A stretch of DNA of 6,822 nt from Microbacteriaceae bacterium (GTDB lineage Bacteria; Actinomycetota; Actinomycetes; Actinomycetales; Microbacteriaceae). The stretch spans positions 1 through 6,822 of the forward strand of contig JAPOHQ010000053.1 in the NCBI GenBank assembly GCA_029979375.1, written 5' to 3'. A model generated the notes under the pieces. That model was not told the DNA's origin, did not search any database, and saw nothing but the letters and a program-made list of their open reading frames with translations. Positions 5,750 to 6,822 of the stretch are shown here, piece after piece. The position numbers and the translations under genes are program-made. Numbering within the stretch: position 1 is the stretch's first letter; each line of letters begins with the position of its first letter.

Positions 5750-6709
5750 ATGCATATTTCTAAGAAATTCTCGACACTTGCACTCAGCGCAGCAGCTGCG
5801 CTGGTGCTCTCTGGCTGCGCAGCGAGCGATGCCGAGGGAGGCTCCGGTGGAGCACTCTCCGAGTATGACCTCTCTGGCGTAAGCGTTGCCGTTGGGTCCA
5901 AGGACTTCGATGAGCAGCTGATTCTCGGCGAGATGATGGTCGCCGCATTTGAGGCAGCCGGAGCAACAGTCGACAACAAGGTAAACCTCGGTGGAACCAA
6001 CGTGGCACGTGCCGCACTGGAGTCCGGCGAGATCGACATCTACATGGAGTACAACGGAACCGGTTGGACCGTTCCCCTTGGCCAGGAAGACCCAAGCTTC
6101 GACTCCGAGGAGCTAACCAGTGGCGTGCGCGAGCGCGACCTTGCCGAGAACGGCATTGTCTGGGTTGGTCGCTCCCCGTTCAACAACACCTACGGTTTTG
6201 CATCCTCACCTGAGGTGACCGAGGCTAATGGCGAGCCATTTACGCTCACCACCATGATGGAGTACGTCCAGGCAAACCCTGATGCAGTGGTCTGCATGGA
6301 GTCGGAGTTCCCAAGCCGTCCCGACGGTTTGATTCTGACCGAGACCCACGCCGGCATCACCCTGCCAGACAGCCAGCAGCTGATCCTTGACACGGGAATC
6401 ATCTACACCGAGACCGCAAACAACAACTGCGACTTCGGTGAGGTGTTTACGACCGACGGTCGAATTCCGGCTCTTGGTCTGACTCTGGTTCAGGACCCGG
6501 GTGTGAACATCGTCTACAACGTCTCCGGAACCATCCGTGAGGCCAAGTACAACGAGGCACCAGAAGCCTTCGACGGAATCATCAATGCAGTTTTGGCACC
6601 GCTTAACAACGAGCGCATGGCAGAGCTGAACGGATATGTTTCCGCAGAGGGCCAGGACCCAGCAGCTGTTGCTAGGGACTACCTGGTAGCCGAAGGCCTA
6701 ATCGACTAG
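5750..6709 (+). CDS. Glycine betaine/choline-type ABC transporter substrate-binding lipoprotein (ProX/OpuBC family)
   Basis: 319 residues from ATG 5750. A lipoprotein signal peptide is clear: positive start (HISKK), hydrophobic core, lipobox LSGC with C23 to be lipidated, then a Gly/Ser-rich tether. The mature domain begins VAVGSKDFDEQLILGEMM (46-63), followed by LGGTNVARAALESGEIDIY (80-98) and EYNGTGW (100-106), hallmarks of the OpuAC/QAT solute-binding family. Further family features are NNTYGFA (145-151), the NNNCDFGEVFTTDGRIPAL segment and a C-terminal helical stretch ending VARDYLVAEGLID. Family knowledge: such proteins are held at the outer face of the membrane and deliver quaternary amines such as glycine betaine, choline or carnitine to a permease/ATPase complex, usually for osmoprotection. 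The exact ligand is unknown; the usual EYTGT-like motif reads EYNGT here. A probable cognate permease starts 8 bases after the stop. Divergent from the IclR gene. Confidence 0.92.
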   Translation: MHISKKFSTLALSAAAALVLSGCAASDAEGGSGGALSEYDLSGVSVAVGSKDFDEQLILGEMMVAAFEAAGATVDNKVNLGGTNVARAALESGEIDIYMEYNGTGWTVPLGQEDPSFDSEELTSGVRERDLAENGIVWVGRSPFNNTYGFASSPEVTEANGEPFTLTTMMEYVQANPDAVVCMESEFPSRPDGLILTETHAGITLPDSQQLILDTGIIYTETANNNCDFGEVFTTDGRIPALGLTLVQDPGVNIVYNVSGTIREAKYNEAPEAFDGIINAVLAPLNNERMAELNGYVSAEGQDPAAVARDYLVAEGLID

Positions 6710-6714
6710 TCGAT
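6701..6714. repeat. Perfect 14-bp palindrome at the lipoprotein/permease junction
   Basis: ATCGACTAGTCGAT equals its own reverse complement and contains the stop codon of the lipoprotein gene (TAG 6707-6709). CCT (6697-6699) and AGG (6715-6717) can extend the RNA stem around one bulged A (6700). A folded stem would abut or cover the permease GTG start at 6717. The arm GTCGAT (6709-6714) could alternatively pair with ATCGAC at 6754-6759. Confidence 0.55.
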
Positions 6715-6716
6715 AG

Positions 6717-6822
6717 GTGGACTTCTTACTAAGCCTGATCGAGTTTGCTCTAGATCGACAGGAGCAGATTCTTGAGGGCCTAGCCCAACACACGGGCTAT
6801 GTGGTTTCGGTGCTGGTGACGG
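6717..6822 (+). CDS. Probable ABC transporter permease of the quaternary-amine importer, N-terminus (truncated by window)
   Basis: GTG at 6717 opens a frame that remains open to the window edge (35 codons), with a stop (TAG 6714-6716) directly upstream. The product begins VDFLLSLIEFALDRQEQ and continues ILEGLAQHTGYVVSVLVT. An amphipathic start of this kind, leading to a helix with Leu-x-x-His and then the first membrane segment, resembles OpuB/OpuC-type permeases, which usually follow a ProX-like gene. Only 7 bases separate it from the lipoprotein stop codon. No good Shine-Dalgarno is visible, so translation is probably coupled to the upstream gene. The identification rests mostly on context and a short N-terminus. 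Confidence 0.7.
   Translation, partial: MDFLLSLIEFALDRQEQILEGLAQHTGYVVSVLVT

Noticed and set aside
5647..6039. Minus-strand open frame of 130 codons opposite the lipoprotein N-terminus
   Set aside because: Ser/Ala/Pro-rich antisense shadow of a gene with a clear lipobox and ribosome binding site.

Overview
The window looks like a chromosomal stretch from a moderately GC-rich actinobacterium. Members of the Microbacteriaceae are a reasonable guess, but this is inferred from protein style and not proven. The clues are an actinobacterial-type fatty-oxidation multienzyme protein, TANNNT -10 elements, two genes that appear to be leaderless, and several GTG/TTG starts. The content is ordinary metabolic and transport genes. 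There is no insertion sequence, integrase, CRISPR array or defence module, and no gene-free stretch longer than about 100 bases.

Layout. The left edge (1-1197, +) is the C-terminal part of a FadB-type enoyl-CoA hydratase/3-hydroxyacyl-CoA dehydrogenase. It converges, with a 6-base gap, on a minus-strand Gfo/Idh/MocA oxidoreductase (1204-2223). The short region 2224-2262 is a divergent promoter for that oxidoreductase and for a plus-strand tRNA-Gly(CCC) at 2263-2336. The tRNA ends three bases before the stop codon of the next minus-strand gene.

From 5647 down to 2340 runs a compact minus-strand block: an IclR-family regulator, a short-chain dehydrogenase, a DoxX-like small membrane protein and a 12-segment MFS transporter. 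The gaps are 22 bases, a 19-base overlap and 28-29 bases, so the block is probably one operon.

Right of the regulator, a ~100-base divergent region separates it from a plus-strand substrate-binding lipoprotein of the glycine betaine/choline (ProX/OpuBC) type (5750-6709). This is followed at once by the start of a probable permease of the same ABC importer (6717 to the window edge).

How it fits together. The divergent region holds a 19-bp imperfect inverted repeat that covers the -35 elements of both promoters. The simplest reading is that the IclR regulator represses its own operon and possibly the ABC importer as well. The importer would bring in a quaternary amine or similar compatible solute. 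The substrates of the dehydrogenase and of the MFS protein cannot be read from sequence. I found no clearly novel biological system. The most interesting points are this shared operator, the tRNA squeezed antisense against the MFS operon, and a perfect palindrome at the lipoprotein/permease junction.
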